From Paragordius varius (taxonomy: Eukaryota; Nematomorpha): a DNA stretch of 64,000 nt. Below are positions 13,684 to 25,290 of the stretch, in pieces. The DNA is taken from NCBI GenBank assembly GCA_964247055.1, contig OZ176052.1, positions 12,710,001-12,774,000 of the forward strand, given 5' to 3'. The position numbers and the translations under genes were made by a program. How positions within the stretch are numbered: the stretch's first letter is position 1; each line of letters starts with the position of its first letter. The notes under the pieces were generated by a model. The model had not been told where the DNA came from and searched no databases. It worked only from the letters and a program-made list of their open reading frames with translations.

Positions 13684-15939
13684 TCATTTTTATATAATAG
13701 AGAAAAGATATTTTTCTTATCTTTACCTCTTTAAAGTAAAGTTAAAAACTTTTATACTCAAAACTCTTTGACAACACTCAACTCTTTTGCAACCAAACTC
13801 TACATTTTGATTAAAACCCAAAATTTAAGAGTATTATCATTAAATTAAACTTCAACAATTTTTTTAAATAACAATTTTTTATTTTAATCAAACTATTTAA
13901 GTTTGCGTTAACCACATGAACTTGAATTACTATTCAGTAACATTGCCGAATTGCTGATTTCCTACTTTTTTAAATATTGCTAAATTGCAATTAAATCTTA
14001 TATTATAGTTATAAATAACCGATTATTAATCCATAATGTATTGCTTTTAATAAAAATATACCCAATAATTTGATAAAAAAAACAATGTGAAAATTAACAT
14101 TATATTATATATAATTATAGTAAAATTAAAACTATGAGGACAAAACGCAAAAATTACAGAAAAATATTTTTTTCAAAAGACAAAAGCATACTTTTTATAC
14201 CTTAATTTTTATTCAAATAATTTAATTACAATTATAAAATAATAATTTTTGTTACCGTAATACATCTCTATTTCCTACATGCAATTTAAAAAACAATTTT
14301 TATAAAAAGTCATGAATAAAGTACAGCGGTCTTTTAAATATGTGTCTTTATATTTTTGAGTTTTCTCCGTATGATTTTAATTTTCGATTCTTTTAAAAAA
14401 GTCAGCTGTGAAAAAGGAAGATTTTTATTAACTATTATTTATATTAACTCATTAATCCATTATTTAAACGTGGGTAACCTTTATCAATACCACTTTTCAT
14501 TCAAGCTCAACAGTTTTCTAACTAAACTCAACTATTCACAGACTTAAAACCTTGAACTTCCAATCAATTTTTTATTTTAAAAATTTTAATTAAATATAAG
14601 TTGTAAAATTTAAAACATTTTTAAATGATTAATGTTTGGCCGCTTTAATTAAAGTATTTAGCTTTCCATATATTTGGCTTGTTAAAATGGATTTAAATTT
14701 TTTCGTAGTATAATTCTTAAAACCAATTTTTTATGCCTCTTAAAAAAATCAATAAAAAAAACTTAATTGTAAGGCAATGACAATTAAAAAATAGCTGTCA
14801 GTATACTTTTTATTATTGGTGCTATATCCATGTAATCCAAGCTTATATGTTTTAAGTTAAAAACAATAATAATTATCTTTAATTTTATCAAAATCAAAAT
14901 AACCTTATAATTTCAGTAAAAATTCTAATTATACGGACAAAACCTAAAAAAAGAAAGACAAATATTTAATAGAACCATACTTTTTAAACCTTTATTTATC
15001 CTATAAAAATCATTAATTATAATCCTAAAATATATAATTAATTTTTTTACCAATAAATTTATATTTTATATGTACTTAAAAACAATGAAGTTATATTTAA
15101 AAAATCAACATTTACAATGGTGTTTCTTAGAAAAAATATTTGAATTTTATATTGTTACATTTTATCCTCATAATTTTAACTACCCAATGCTAAATTTCTT
15201 TCAATGAAAAAAAGTTGAATTTGGAAAATATCGAGTTTAATTAAAGTTTTTGGTTGATAAGTGCCGTTTTATTTAAAATTGATGTACATGAAAAACGGTT
15301 TTAATAAAAATGGGAAATAGTTATTATTAAGAGGCGCAATGTAAATATAAGTCTCTGCCCTACAATGCATTGTTTTATATGAAAACCACACAAAAGTCAG
15401 ATTTTTTGCTTTAATTTTATCTCAAGATTATTTAGAAAAAATATATTTAATCTAAATAAAATACCGTAAAAATTTTGTATGAAACGTGCGACATTCGATT
15501 TGGATTTATAATAAAACTGATAAAAGAATTTAATAATTATTTATCCATTTCATTTCGATGTTTATTATACTGAGACGTCTAATCGAAAGGCATGAAATAA
15601 TAATTCATTTTTTTCACATCGTGATATCATCCATGTAAAACGAACCCTTAAAATATATCACTCAATAATAACCAAATATTTTTGTATCCAAAAATTAAAA
15701 ATGACGCTTTTTTTCATGATATTAATTTCCAATTATGAAGATACAAATTATTAAAACATTTAATTTTAATTCATATTTCAGTTAAATTTAATTATACTTT
15801 TTTAAACTTTATCGATTTCTTATATCAACTGTGCGATAGAAGGGATCAGAAAAAGCTTTAAAATTATATATCATTCGATTGAAAGATAAGTAGAATGATT
15901 TATATTATCTTCGCTATTGTTAAAATTAAAAATGGAATA

Positions 15940-16490
15940 TATCATTTGCACTTCAAGAGTCTTGTAAACTTCAAGTTGGTCTTTAAGCATTTCAAGAGTG
16001 TCTTTGAACATTCAAAATGGTCTCAAGTTGGTATTTGAGCACTTAGGTTGGTCCTGCTTTAAGTGGTCTTTTTTTAAATTTGGATAAACTACTTTTTAAT
16101 TTATTATATATATATATATATTTATATTCAGTTAAAAATAAATTTTTTTTCAAAAGGGACTTTTTCTGTTTAAATTTTTTTTAAAATTTAACAAAATTAT
16201 TAACTTATAGATGTGTTTAATGAAAAATTGGAAATAACCCAGAAAACATATATATTTTTTAATTACGTGTTATAATCTTATAAATATAAAAAATAAATTT
16301 TAGGAAATTAATAAAGTTATACGGTGTCTAAGTTATTAAAAATTGATATTGTTTTTAAGTTTATGGAAAATAAAGAAAATAGGTTAAAAATATTAGATTC
16401 GATTGATAAAATTTAAAAACAAAACAAAGAAGTTAAAGAAATATTAAAGTGTTGCACGACTTGAAGTGTTTAAGACCAAATTAGATTTTT
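15940..16490 (-). mobile_element. TA-flanked MITE of the CTTCAAGTTGGTCC family, inverted copy
   Basis: The left end reads ATCATTTGCACTTCAAGAGT followed by degenerate CTTCAAGTTGGTC units. The right end carries the complementary GACTTGAAGTGTTTAAGACC. The interior matches the family interior (CCCAGAAAACATATATA, TTTAAAAACAAAACAAAGAAG) in reverse relative to the copies at 23,196 and 51,315. There is no coding capacity, and the right end is diverged. Confidence 0.65.
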
Positions 16491-16554
16491 AAATCATACT
16501 TTGTAAATGTTTTTTAATATTAATCATTGTTTTAAATTAGATTATAATAGATAA

Positions 16555-17104
16555 CAATTGGCACTTCAAGAGTGTCCCTGAAGTAGGTCCTGGAACATTT
16601 GAAGAGTGTTTTGTATACAAGTTGGTCCTAACTTTTTTGTTTGGCTTTTGACTCTTATTAATCAAATCCTATATCATTCAGATGTTTTATCATTTTGAAA
16701 CTATTTTCTATTATTAAACATAAGCTTTTAATTAATATCATATTTTATAATTCGGAAACCGGATATCTTTATTAATTTTTTATATTTTATATATTTAAAG
16801 ATTTTTAAACGTAATTAAAAAATATATATAAGTTTTTTGGGATTAACACATTTATATTATAATTTTTAAAATTGGAAAAATCATTTTGAAACAAAAAGTG
16901 GTTTATGAAGAAAATTTTTTATTTTAAAATGAATAAATATATAATAAATTAAAAATTTGGCCAAAAAAATAAAAAAAATAAATGAAAAAATATTAAAAGT
17001 TAGCATTAACTCGAAGTGTTAAAGGGCCAACTTGAAGTGTTCAAGGACCATAAAATCAGAAACCGCTTGAGGTGTTCAAGGACCCTCTTGAAGTGCATAT
17101 GGTA
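16555..17104 (+). mobile_element. TA-flanked MITE of the CTTCAAGTTGGTCC family
   Basis: Starts near GGCACTTCAAGAGTGTCC and ends CCTCTTGAAGTGCATATGGTA, giving about 550 bp. Interior landmarks (CTTTTTTGTTT, GAAACCGGATATC, ATATAAGTTTTTTGGG) match the intact copy at 51,315-51,830. The ends consist of the roughly 21-bp minisatellite rather than a simple inverted repeat. No transposase. Confidence 0.72.
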
Positions 17105-17856
17105 AAATTGAAAAAAATGTAAGTTGTCCGGGTTATTAATTATTTTTACTTAAAAATGTTATAATTGAATATTTTGAACTGGAAAAAACTAGTTCAATAT
17201 AAAAAAGTGATTTTCAAATGAAAAAGATTAATTTAAATGAATCAATAGAAAATTAGGTTAAAAATAATTAAATAAAATTAATGCAAAATTTATGGTTAAA
17301 TCCAAACTTAAAAGTTACGTTGAAATGTTCGACCAACTTGAAATGTTCAGATACCAATTTTAAGTGTTCGAGGACCAACTTGAATTCAACGAGCAACTTG
17401 ACCTGAACATTCAAGTTGGTATTTGAACATTTCAAGCTCCTTAAAACTTTAAGTTTGGATTCAACAATAAATTTTGCATAAATTATTTATCTAATTATTT
17501 TTAACCTAATTTTCTTATTTATATATAATAATCATTAGAAATAATATTTTCCTTTAACAATTTTTGGTATCAGGCTAATTTTCAATTCAACAATATTATT
17601 TTGTTCGAAATGTTTCTAACCAAAAAATATAATTTACCCGGAAAACTTCATTTTTTTTGATTATGTTATTATAATTAAAATATCTTCTCAGAACTTAACA
17701 AAGATAAATGATTTCTGAGTTGAGCTTTTAAAAGTTTGGTTAAATCTAGATAATAGATTAAAAATAAAATATATATACACGGTTTACTTGATTATATTAA
17801 ATTTTTGAAGAATCAACTTGTGTTCAAGGACACTCTTACGTGCAAATTATATTCCT
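17105..17856. repeat. Palindromic pair of partial MITE copies
   Basis: 17,105-17,395 matches the right half of the family and 17,405-17,856 the same half in reverse. The centre holds CAACTTGAATTCAACGAGC and the mirrored landmark CCGGAAAACTTCA. The outer right end reads GGACACTCTTACGTGCAAAT. The two half-copies face each other and make a long imperfect palindrome, perhaps from two adjoining insertions or an inverted duplication. Confidence 0.55.
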
Positions 17857-19346
17857 TTAGCTTTTCAACAATTTCCCTCGATATTATGCGACCAGACTCG
17901 GCTTTTTAAATTTACTACTGATTTTAAATAGCTAAAATTTGATCAAAAATGATTTTTAAGCTGATGGATGTATCTCATACATATAAAATTAGAAAACTTT
18001 TAGTATATTTCATATATCAAATTGCATTATTATTTGAATATTCGTTAAAAAAAGCCTTAAATAAAAAAATATATCAGTACATATTTAGATGAAACATTGA
18101 CTATAAAGGCACTATAAAACCTTTTAATTTCGAGTTTTAAAAAAATTATATATTTTTGTAAAGTCATTTATTATTCAAAAGGCTTTGAATGTCTCTAAAG
18201 AAAAAGAAGCCAAAAACAGCATTTTAGAATAAATGTATACCAAATATTAAGATTAGTCACTAATTTTCGATTGATTTATTTTTTAGGTATTTATTTTTTA
18301 ATAAACATACAGTTATCGCATCCATAATGCCATTAATTTCATTAGTGATAAAATTTTCTAATATTATTTTTTATCAAAAATGTTATATAACAGCCATTAA
18401 GTTCTTTGTATTTACTATTTAATTCACAATACCAACTATAAAATAGTGTGCATTGCAAATTAACTGTTAATTTAAATAAAAGACTGTAACAAAAAATTAA
18501 AATAAATTTATAAAGGATGAAACATGCTTATTAAACGTTTTAAAATCTTTTTAAAGTCAGAAAGTGTTGATTTTGAACATAAAATGTTAGTGGGTTGGAA
18601 CTAGTATTGAGTTTGGTTAGCAATATATTGGCGATTGGAAGTATAGAGTACAGGTGGAAAAGTGTTTGATTAAAAGCATACTAAAAAAATTTAATTATGC
18701 TGTAAAAGATTTAAAACTTTTGTTTCTATTTCTTATTTTCTCTATAACTCAAGCTTTATCCCAAATAAACACCTCTTCAATAGACTCAACACTTACCAAC
18801 ATTTCAATAAAACTACATATTAATAATCAATCAATATTTTATTCATAATGATCAACACTCATTTAAACCCAATATTAAACTTAAATATTTTTTGGGCTAA
18901 TTAAATAGTTAATAACCAATTTTAATAAGATATTTTCGAGCTATTTTGTCAAAAAATATTTAAATTTTAAACACTGTATAGCGCACACATTATTTTATAT
19001 ATTTACGAGTTTTAATTATAATTTTTTGTTAAATTTATTTAGTTAGTATCACTGCCTAGCAATATCTTAATTTATTTTTAATGCATAAAACCAATTATTT
19101 CCTTCTTACGGAAAAGGGTTGGTTATTTGATAACATACTATACACTTATTCGATCAATTATATTCACAATAAAACATATTTCGAAGCCTAACTTTTCTTT
19201 GAAATCATTTTCTATAAAATTTTCATTAATTGTAATATATGGGCGGTAAGATAAGGTGTTTAGGTGGTGAGTTTGATGGGAAAAATGTTTTAATTCATTT
19301 TTGAGTTGATTATGAATGTTAAGTATGATAGGATTAATGTTTAATA
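17857..19346. other. Intergenic DNA, no gene seen
   Basis: A+T-rich sequence with degenerate words such as AAAGTGTTGATTTTG and GAGTTTGGTTAG that also recur elsewhere in the left half. A 64-codon frame at 18,654-18,848 has a hydrophobic stretch but no homologue I recognise and no surrounding gene structure; I treat it as chance. Confidence 0.45.
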
Positions 19347-19660
19347 TACCATTTGCACTTCAAGAGTGTCCTTGAACATTTTAAGTATCCTTGATTTCAA
19401 GTTGGTCCTTTAACATTTCAAGTTGGTCGTTAAAATTTTTAAATTTGTTAACCATAAAAGTTAAAACAAAATAAAAAGTCAAAGGACCAACTTGAAGTGT
19501 TAAAGGACCAACTTGAAATCAAGGACCAACTTAAAATCAAGGACCAACTTGAAGTGTTCAAGGGCCAACTGGAAGTGTTTAAGGACCAATTTGAAATGTT
19601 TAAGGACCAACTTGAAATGTTCAACGACCAACTTGAAGTGTTCAAGGACACTCGGTTATA
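19347..19660. mobile_element. Short MITE / minisatellite of the CTTCAAGTTGGTCC family
   Basis: Opens TACCATTTGCACTTCAAGAG, then two GTTGGTCC units, a short A+T-rich spacer with AAACAAAATAAAAAGTCAA, and about eight tandem units of GGACCAACTTGAAATGTTCA type. Expansion of the right-hand units makes this copy mostly minisatellite. The in-frame translation of the units on either strand is a repeat artefact, not a gene. Confidence 0.7.
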
Positions 19661-22309
19661 ATTTTTTTAACAAAGTTAATAAAATAATAAATGGATGCTA
19701 AAGAAAAAGTTTAAATATATTGAAAAATGGCAAAAATTAAGTTTTAGCTTTGACTTGTGATTTAAAATATAGTCTTTAATAAAAGTAGAAATTCTATATT
19801 ATTTCTCCTTTTTTAATTTAAACTCCACTTAAACCAAAATCAATTCAAACCTTATTTCTAGCCAAAGACTTTTCCAGGCAAACTTATGGTTTTTTCATTT
19901 AAACACAAAACATATATTTGACTAACAACTTTCTTTTTTATGCGTTTCTAAATTTAAGTGAGATTTAACATTTGTATTTCCCTGCTTTATTTAGTCAAAT
20001 TTACTAATTTTGCATTATATAATGTTTAATTAATACAGGATTTTGAAATCACGATGACATTGAACGTATATTTGAGGGATAATACTTAAAATTTTCTTAA
20101 TTTGAAAAAATAATATAAATAAAATTAATGATATAATTTATCAATGTGCATATGACCCCCATATGTAATGACTTAAAAATAAAAAAATATAAAGATTACA
20201 TATTAATAAAAATCAGAACGTCAGCAAGATAGTGTCATGTAAAGTATGAATACAAATGAAAAAGTGTTTATGATTGGAAAAAAAATAAAAAATTTTATAG
20301 GGTGTTTTATAGATCAAAAAAGTTAGGTTTGATAGGAAAAATGTTAAATATGGATAAAAAATTGAGATTATATGAAACAGTCTTAAGTTAAAAGAAGGAA
20401 TCGAAAAAGGAAAAAATACGTAAGTTTTCATGTTAAAAAAAATCCATTGCTTTAGTTGTTTGATTTAGAAAGGTTAATAAAAATTGCAAAAATTTTTCAA
20501 CTTGAGTTTTTGATCCCGTCTTTTGGGTATAAAATCTTTTTGAATCGAACAACTGAGGAAATGGAATTCGGACATTCGGAAAAATTATATTATTATAGAA
20601 TATACGAAATTGTGCTATTAAAAAATTTACAATAAGGGTACAAATTATTAATGGTTTCATCTCTAATTTCAACACCTTTTAATATAATCACTAAAACTAA
20701 ATGAATTTTGCAATTAAAACTCTAAAGCAAAGTAAACTTATTTTTCTAAAATATATTTTGCCATAATTTTGTATAAATTGATTGTCATCGCGCCATCTAG
20801 CCAATTCTACGTTTATTTAAAATCAAAATGGTATGAAGCCCTTTGTCTTACCAAAAAATCTTGAATAATAAATGCTCCCCAAATTAATCATTTCTCGCTT
20901 AAGAGCAATAAAAAAGGAATTGTAATCCCTATATTAAAAGCATACCAATAATATATTTTTATTATTGTATACCTTGATATTTATTTTGCACGTCAATATT
21001 AATATACTGTTTGAAAATTGCTCGATTCAAAATATATTGCTAAATTTTATTGATATGGTGTATGATCGAAAACGGGACTAAAATATTTTGATTAAATTTA
21101 AGAGTATAAGCTAGATCATATTAAACCATTATAAACCTTTTATCCATATTGCCTCTGAAAAAATTCTCCGTATGATGAAATGGGTACATGGCAATATTTT
21201 TCCTAATCACTCAGATATGTAAGTAATAAAAAAGAAAAATTTATATATGGGCACAGTCATGTGAATTAAACGTTTTTTTAGCCATTTAATTTATCGCATT
21301 ATATGTTCAAATGATGTAGCTCATACCCTAACTTTGTAATCAAATATTTGGGTCCAACTTAAAGTTTTGATCCCGGAAAAATTATATTAAATCAAGAAAA
21401 TTTAGCAATACATTTCGTATCAACAAATTATAATAGATAATATACTTATTATTCACATTGCGCGTAAAATATTAATCAAGGACAAAACTATTTTGAAAAA
21501 AAAGTATCATTCTTATTTATATTTCAGAGCTTTTCAACAATTTCACTTTAAATGCTCGTGGCGAAAAATGGTAATGGCACAATTTTCAAGATTTTAAACC
21601 ATTTTGATTTCTTAAAAGAAACGCAAAATTGGCTGGCCGCGATAATTTTAAATTTATAATATATGGCAAAAAATTATTTGAAAAATACATTTCTTTGCTT
21701 AATTTGGTTACTTTTTGTGGTATCTTGAAACATGTTGGAAATGATATAGCAAGTAATTTTGATACTTTTATTTGATGGCAAATTTTGTATACTTATATAA
21801 TAATATATACCTTTCCAAATATCTGATTTTCGATTCCATTTCCCCAGTTGTTTAATTTAGAAAGCTTTTACCTGAAAGCCGGGGTCAAAAACTTTTGGAA
21901 TTGTAACCTTCCAGTATATCCACTTCCCAAATTAAACAACTAAGGCGATGGAATTATTTAATTCGAATACATAGAAAACTCATTATTTTAATTTTTCATT
22001 ACGTTTTTCACTCCTTTATATAAATTCAATTTTTTAACATATTCAATATTTTAATATCAAACTTAACTTTTCAAGACTTTATTAAAATAATATTTATTAT
22101 GATTAGTTACCTACTTTACGGAACTAATTTAAAAATATTTTTAAGCATGTTAAATGTTAATAAGTTATAATCACTAAAACTTGTGGTGACTTTTTATTAA
22201 TGGAAATTTTTTTAATTGATTTCCTATTTTTAAGTCAAAAACATTTTACATATGTCATACTATCAATAAAATTTTTTTAATTTATACTCTTTTTACCCAT
22301 TAAGAAACT
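19661..22309. other. Intergenic DNA with two diverged hairpin-core copies
   Basis: No gene is supported. Around 20,440-20,570 the dispersed core recurs (CAACTTGAGTTTTTGATCCC, GGGTATAAAA) with arms TTTAGTTGTTTGATTTAG and TTGAATCGAACAACTGAG. Around 21,834-21,955 a further palindromic copy has arms CAGTTGTTTAATTTAG and AAATTAAACAACTAAGGCGA. A core-only fragment lies near 21,351. Short frames on the minus strand at 20.2-20.7 kb overlap these repeats and are not believed. Confidence 0.55.
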
Positions 22310-22789
22310 ATTTTTCATGCAAAAACAACATTTTTTAACCAAGCGCAACATTTTTTCAAACAAACACCACATTTTTTTAAACAAAGATAACTTTTTCATC
22401 CAAACGTAACATTTTTTAAGCAAAACATTAATAAAAAATAATTTTTTTAAATTAAAACGATTTTTTTATTTTAACAATGCCATTTTATTTTAAGTTAATA
22501 TAATAAAATTTTATCATTGAATTATGATTTTTATTGTTTCATCAATTGATGGTAAATTGATTGATTTTCTAACATTTTAATTTTGCCCATAAATTTATTA
22601 TTTATTTATAATTATTTTTGTCTATTACAATTTTAGTTTCTTTAATCAATTTAAATTCGCGATTTAAGATGTGAAAGTTTAAAATTGTATTTCGCTTTGG
22701 TCCTTACATTATTGCAGTTATATAACCGTTATTTTTGTTCATAATTATCTATTTATTCAAGTTAAATCTAATATCTTTATATAATAGTA

Positions 22790-23878
22790 TACCATTTGCA
22801 CTTCAAGAGTGTCCTTAAACACTTCAAGTTGGTCCTTGAACAATTTAAATTGGTCCTTGAACAGTTCAAGTTGGTCCTTGAACAGTTCAAGTTGGTCCTT
22901 GAACAGCTCAAGTTGGTGCTTGAACATTTCAGGTTGGTCCTTAAAATTTATAAATTTTGATTTAACCAAAATTTTTGCATTTATTTTTTAATTTTATTAT
23001 TTATTAACCTAATTTTCTTTATTTATTATATATTTATTCATTTAAAAATAAAAATTATTGAATAACCACTTTTTTGTTTCAAACTATTTTTTTCAATTGA
23101 ACAAAATTATTGACTTTTAAATGTTTTTAGTGAATTTTAATTAATAATCCATAAAACTTATATATTTTTTCGTTTCGTGCTAAATCTCATAAATATACCA
23201 TTTGCATTTCAAGAGTGTCCTTGAACACTTCAAGTTGGTCCTTTGACTTTTTTGTTTTGTTTTAAATTTTATCAATCAAATCGTAAATAATTCATCTATT
23301 TTATTTTTTTACCTATTTTCTATTATTTACATAAATTTTAAATCGATATAAACTTTTAATCTTTGAGAAACCGTATATCGTTTTTCTTAAAATAATTTTG
23401 GATATTTATAAGATTTAGCACGAAATGAAAAAATATATAAGTTTTCTGGGTTATTAATTAAAATCTTTTATTAAAAACATTTAAAAGTCAATAATTATGT
23501 TCAATTAGTGGTTTTTCAATAATTTTTATTTTTAAATTAATAAATATAATAAGTAAAGAAAATTAGATTAATAAATAATTAAATAATAAATGCAAAAATT
23601 TTGGTTAAATCAAAATTTATAAATTTTAAGGACCACCTTGAAGTGTTCAAGGACCAACTTGAAATGTTCAAGGACCATCTTGAAGTGTTCGAGGACACTC
23701 TTGCAAATGGTATAGATGAATTATTTACGATTTGATTGATAAAAATTAAAAACAAAACAAAAAAGTCAAAAGACCAACTTGAAGTGTTCAAGGACCAACT
23801 TGAAATGTTCAAGGACCAACTTGAAATGAAGGACCAACTTCAAGAGTGTTCAAAGACACTCTTGAAGTGTAAATGGTA
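22790..23878 (-). mobile_element. Outer MITE (inverted orientation) interrupted by a second copy
   Basis: Starts TACCATTTGCACTTCAAGAG and ends CTTGAAGTGTAAATGGTA. Removing the inner copy at 23,196-23,712 leaves about 570 bp, the usual size for the family. The left 400 bp are the reverse complement of the right part of the inner copy (for example the CGTTTCGTGCTAAATCTCATA landmark region), and the right 165 bp are the reverse complement of its left part. This is what is expected for a full element in the opposite orientation. Confidence 0.78.
23196..23712 (+). mobile_element. Inner MITE, nested copy with TA target site
   Basis: 517 bp from TACCATTTGCATTTCAAGAG to GACACTCTTGCAAATGGTA, flanked by TA. 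It lies inside the outer copy at 22,790-23,878 and has the same size and interior order as the copy at 51,315-51,830: CTTTTTTGTTTTG, AATCGTAAATAATTC, GAAACCGTATATCG, AAGTTTTCTGGGTTATTAAT. TA target sites suggest a Tc1/mariner-type donor. No transposase is encoded. Confidence 0.82.
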
Positions 23879-25290
23879 TATTGTTATATTAAAAATTAAT
23901 ATTCTCTTAGTAAAAACAACTTTATTTGTTTAGAACTAATTTTCTAAAATACTACAAGTGGTCCTTCAATATTTTAATTTTCATTCTAACTTTTATTAAT
24001 TAACCAATTAATTATTAATCTATCCTATCCTAAACCCACTTTATTTAACCTAAACTAAATACCATCTTTTTTTCATAAGAACCGTATATCTTAATTATTT
24101 TTTCTGAAATTTCTTTAACAATATATAATACTAAGATTTGTGGGATATTGATTATATTTAACTTAAAACATTAATAGTTAAATTAAAGAAAATTAGTTGG
24201 AAACAAATAAATGAATATATTAATTTTTTTTAAAAATACTAAATAAAGATTAGTTTAAATAAAAAAATAGATAATTTCATTACGAAAATAACGGTTGTAT
24301 GCAAGCTGCAAAAAATGTAAGAACCAATTTTAAGTGAAGGACTCTTTAAACTTTCTAAAACACTCTTGAAGCGCCAATCGTATAGATTAATCAGGTGAAA
24401 CTAAAGTTGTAAAAGAAAAAAATAATAATATAAATAAATAATGCAATTTATGGGCAAATTTAAAATGTTTAACAATTTACCATCAAATATTGATGATAAA
24501 ACAATAAATATCGTAATTACGCTAAAATTATATTATATAAACATAAAATTAAATAAATACTTTATAATTAAATTGTCATAAATAATTTTTAATTTTAAAA
24601 AATTGTTGTTTTGGTTGAAAAAATATTGCGTTTGTTTGAAAAATTTGTTTTTGCATGGTAATAAAGAATTAATGTAAAATTACAATCATTTACCCACATA
24701 GATCCTTTTAAGTATAGTTAAGTTTTTTTAGAAAATTATAAGGATATACGGTTTTTATGAAAAAAAGTTGGTACTCATTTAAAGGTTTAGAAATAAAGAG
24801 AATAGGTTTTAAATGATAGGATAGATGAATGTTTTATTGCTTCATTAATAAAAGTTAGAATCAAAATTATTATATGAAGGACCACTTGAAGTGTTCAAGG
24901 TCCAACTTCAAAAAAACTTCAAAAACATTCTTGAAGCGCAAATTGTATAGATTGATTATAGGCGAAACTAAACTTGTAAATAAAAATTACAAATAAATGA
25001 TGCAATTTATGGGCAAATTAAAATGTTTGAAAATCAATCTTACCATCAAATATTGATGTTAAATATAATTCAACGCTAAAACTTTATTATATTAACTTAA
25101 AAATATATAAATTAATATTAAATTGTCATTAAATAGAAAAACCCTTTTTAATTTTAAAAAAATTATTGTTTTTACTTAAAAAATTTGTTTTTGCTTAAAA
25201 AAATGTTGCGTTTGGATGAAAAAAGTTGTCTTTGGTTGAAAATATGTTGCGTTTGGTAGAAGCAATGTTGTTTTGCATGAAAAATGATAA

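Larger units (their letters stand above)
7330..15020 (+). repeat. Tandem array of ~1-1.3 kb units with a conserved hairpin core
   Basis: Five clear units and one older copy repeat in the same orientation. The core GCGCAACTTAAGTTTTTGAT occurs near 9,316, 11,096, 12,346 and 13,612, a one-base variant (GCACAAC) sits near 8,341, and a diverged copy near 7,345. Spacings are about 975, 1,780, 1,250 and 1,266 bp; the long one is explained by the insertion at 9,769-10,353. Each unit also carries blocks such as GGTTGTAAAAAGTTGAGTTT, TTAAAGTCAAGTTAAACACT and GCGGACAAAACGCAAAAAT, and a (TA)n tract. No conserved open frame runs through the units, so this is non-coding repeat DNA or a family of untranslated RNAs. 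Later copies decay between 14.1 and 15.0 kb. Confidence 0.88.
22310..25290. repeat. Composite foldback: inverted arms at 22.3-22.64 and 24.4-25.29 kb
   Basis: The left part (22,310-22,640: CAAGCGCAACATTTTTT units, then AAATTTATTATTTATTTATA, then TTGTAATAG/AACTAAAATTG on the complement) is mirrored at 24,400-24,670 (GAAACTAAAGTTGTAAAAG, ATGGGCAAATTTAAAATGTT, ending in GTTTGGTTGAAAA-type units). It is mirrored again as a second direct copy at 24,960-25,290. Both outer ends are degenerate 20-24-bp minisatellites built on TGTTGCGTTTGGTTGAAAAA. Between the arms sits the nested MITE pair at 22,790-23,878. No coding sequence. Confidence 0.7.

Noticed and set aside
18654-18848. Small secreted protein gene
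   Set aside because: Short, low-complexity, no family match, no splice or promoter context, and the region is rich in repeat words.
20213-20675. Two adjacent minus-strand frames of 72 and 80 codons
   Set aside because: They overlap the diverged hairpin-core repeat; composition is that of the surrounding DNA.
22757-23933. Open frames of repeated FKDQLEL / SLNTSSW type on both strands
   Set aside because: They are translations of the 21-bp minisatellite (21 is a multiple of three, so frames stay open) and appear on both strands and at 19.4 kb.
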